The position numbers were made by a program, and so were the translations under genes. Of a stretch of DNA of 24,384 bases, positions 22,878 through 24,384 are shown piece by piece. How positions within the stretch are numbered: position 1 is the first letter of the stretch; each line of letters begins with the position of its first letter. The notes beneath the pieces are model-generated. The model was not told the DNA's origin. It saw only the letters and a program-made list of their open reading frames with translations, and ran no database searches. The stretch comes from Atopostipes sp964624875 (lineage in GTDB: Bacteria > Bacillota > Bacilli > Lactobacillales > Carnobacteriaceae_A). The stretch is taken from assembly GCA_964624875.1 (NCBI GenBank), contig CAZUZA010000019.1, positions 1 to 24,384 of the forward strand. Direction: 5' to 3'.

Positions 22878-24281
22878 TTGAAAAGATGGGATTTACCAAC
22901 TGAAATATTAGATGTAACGATTGATCATATAAATGAAAAAGGACAAGGGGTAGCCCTTTACGCACATCCTACAGATCCTGGAAACACACCAAGACGCTTA
23001 GCTATTTTTCTTTCAAACGTTGTTCCTGGAGACAAAGTGCGAGTCACAATACCCAATGCAAAAGGTAGAAGAAGAGCTTATATAGATGAATTTGAATTGT
23101 TAGAAGCAAGCCCGGATCGCAATCTATCGAATCCGATGACACCTACAATCGCTGGTGGGACACCTCTGCAATATATGAACTATGATGCGCAGCTTCGTTA
23201 TAAAGAAGATCTCGTTAAAACGTATCTGGAGATGGAAAATTTTGATACAACTTTAGTTAAGCCAATTATTGGAATGGATCAACCAAATTATTATCGAAAC
23301 AAAATGGATTTAACATTTGGACCCAATAATGAACTGGGGATGCACCAACAAGGAAACTTTAAAAATATTATCGATTTAAAAGAATCTTTAATCGCACCAA
23401 AAGTGATGATGGAAATAAAAGAAACCGTGACTTCTTGGCAAATAGACCATGATCTAAAAGGTTATGATAAAGAGAAACACGTAGGTACATTACGTCAATT
23501 GATGATGCGCCAGTCAGCCACGACAGATGAGCTGATGGTCGTCTTATTCGCCATGAAAAGCCCAGAAGAGCTTCTTGGTGAAATGAAAGATTTAGTCGAA
23601 CGACTAAGCTCACGTTTTAAAGATATTGTCAGCATTCAATGGATTGTAAGTACAAATGTCTCCGATCAAATGATACCTGAAGAAAGACATGTTGTGTACG
23701 GACGCGATTATATCAATGAAGAACTAAATGGGTTTCATTATAAATTGTACTTTGATACATTTTTCCAAGCGAATTCTGATCAAGCGGAACAAATGGTAGC
23801 GATCGCAATGGAAATGACTGATATGAATGCCGAGATGCGTGTCTTAGACCTGTTTTGTGGTATCGGAACATTTAGTTTGCCTTTCGCAAAAGCAGCGAAA
23901 GAACTTGTCGGAATTGAGTTAGTCGAACAATCGATTTTATCTGCGAAAGAAAATGCAGCTAAAGCAGGTTTAACGAATGCGTGCTTCTTTGCGAGTGATG
24001 CTCGTAAAGGTTTAGAAGAGCTAAAAGAAACATGGGCCACACCAGATTTACTTATTCTAAACCCACCTAGAAGTGGTGCTGGTGGGAAGATGATGCGTAG
24101 TGTCGGAAGATATGGTAGTGACAACATCATTTATATATCATGTAATCCAAAAACACTCGCGGATGACTTAAAGTGGCTAAGAGACTTTGGGTATGAATTC
24201 AAAAGTGCCCAGCCAATCGATCAATTCCCACATACAGTGCACGTTGAGTGTGTCGTCTTGATGTCAAGGGTGGAAGATTAA
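22878..24281 (+). CDS. rlmD: 23S rRNA (uracil-C5)-methyltransferase RlmD/RlmCD type, without Fe-S cysteines
   Basis: This 467-residue SAM-dependent enzyme would make 5-methyluridine in 23S rRNA. A TRAM-like RNA-binding domain covers about 1-75. The catalytic domain has FFQANSDQAEQMV, SAM-binding VLDLFCGIGTFSLPFA, LILNPPRSGAGG, the nucleophile C422 in ISCNP, and the base E457 in HVECVV. The region that in most RlmC/RlmD enzymes holds three of the four [4Fe-4S] cysteines (a CGGC-x-LQ type motif) reads TIAGGTPLQYM here, and no cysteine occurs before the SAM domain. It starts at TTG 22878 with GAGGTGA just upstream. It has its own promoter and is not in an operon with its neighbours. Family is certain; the choice between one target uridine and two (RlmCD) is not decidable here. 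Confidence 0.93.
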   Translation: MKRWDLPTEILDVTIDHINEKGQGVALYAHPTDPGNTPRRLAIFLSNVVPGDKVRVTIPNAKGRRRAYIDEFELLEASPDRNLSNPMTPTIAGGTPLQYMNYDAQLRYKEDLVKTYLEMENFDTTLVKPIIGMDQPNYYRNKMDLTFGPNNELGMHQQGNFKNIIDLKESLIAPKVMMEIKETVTSWQIDHDLKGYDKEKHVGTLRQLMMRQSATTDELMVVLFAMKSPEELLGEMKDLVERLSSRFKDIVSIQWIVSTNVSDQMIPEERHVVYGRDYINEELNGFHYKLYFDTFFQANSDQAEQMVAIAMEMTDMNAEMRVLDLFCGIGTFSLPFAKAAKELVGIELVEQSILSAKENAAKAGLTNACFFASDARKGLEELKETWATPDLLILNPPRSGAGGKMMRSVGRYGSDNIIYISCNPKTLADDLKWLRDFGYEFKSAQPIDQFPHTVHVECVVLMSRVED

Positions 24282-24339
24282 AAGGCTGCAAAGCCCTTAT
24301 ATATAAGACTTTAGACTGTTTGATTATTTCTAAATTCTT

Positions 24340-24384
24340 GTAAGAAGGAGAGAAAATAGTAGAGCGGAAAATCATAAAAATAAG
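24340..24384 (+). other. Strong SD-like sequence at the window edge without a visible start codon
   Basis: AAGAAGGAGAG follows rlmD by about 60 bases, but no ATG, GTG or TTG occurs in the remaining bases. A gene with an unusual start or a chance match are both possible; the window ends before this can be decided. The rest of 24282-24384 shows only a weak GGCT/AGCC hairpin without a T-run. Confidence 0.25.

Noticed and set aside
24284..24298. GGCT-GCAA-AGCC hairpin as rlmD terminator
   Set aside because: Only 4 bp, and followed by TTATATA rather than a T-run.
1..24384. Defence island, prophage, CRISPR, insertion sequence or tRNA-linked island
   Set aside because: No repeat arrays, transposase, integrase, restriction or phage genes were seen. 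All genes are metabolic, transport or housekeeping types with uniform base composition by eye.

Overview
The window reads as chromosomal DNA from a low-GC Gram-positive bacterium (Bacillota). Lactobacillales is my best guess. The reasons are AT-rich sequence, strong GGAGG-type ribosome binding sites, frequent TTG starts (five of the genes as I call them), U-tailed intrinsic terminators, and protein families typical of that group. Genes are densely packed with short gaps and no gene-free stretch over 300 bases. I see no tRNA, rRNA, CRISPR array, insertion sequence or prophage module.

Layout. (1) 1-5050: the end of a branched-chain amino acid ABC uptake operon, livJ (5' truncated by the window edge), livH, livM, livG, livF, followed by a CBS-CBS-ACT protein that is probably a sensor or regulator, then a terminator. 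(2) 5208-6401, minus strand: a DAACS-family symporter with its own terminator, converging on the liv operon. (3) 6621-8600: two tandem nucleoside hydrolases, the first lacking the usual catalytic His, then a terminator. (4) 8709-15189: a seven-gene operon behind a consensus sigma-A promoter (TTGACA, 17 bp, TATAAT): pxpB, pxpC, accB, accC, pxpA, an NRAMP-like transporter and an IclR regulator, closed by a terminator. (5) 15251-16285: an M42 metallo-aminopeptidase. (6) 16405-19071: a cytoplasmic beta-lactamase-fold serine hydrolase, a YggS-type PLP protein and a small lipoprotein. (7) 19143-22805: a heterodimeric ABC exporter pair with a leader hairpin. (8) 22819-24281: an RlmD-type 23S rRNA uracil-C5 methyltransferase.

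The most interesting unit is region 4. PxpB and PxpC belong to the two families that form the carboxyltransferase of urea carboxylase. AccB and AccC supply a biotin carrier and a biotin carboxylase. No accA or accD is present. The operon therefore encodes every part of a biotin-dependent carboxylase plus PxpA, with a transporter that has the NRAMP fold signature but has lost the metal-binding motifs, and an IclR regulator. I infer a self-contained uptake and ATP/biotin-driven ring-opening pathway for 5-oxoproline (pyroglutamate) or a similar lactam or amide. The gene families are known; the biotin-dependent mechanism and the transporter substrate are inference.

Much of the rest is nutrient scavenging: branched-chain amino acids, an unidentified organic anion or amino acid, nucleosides and peptides.
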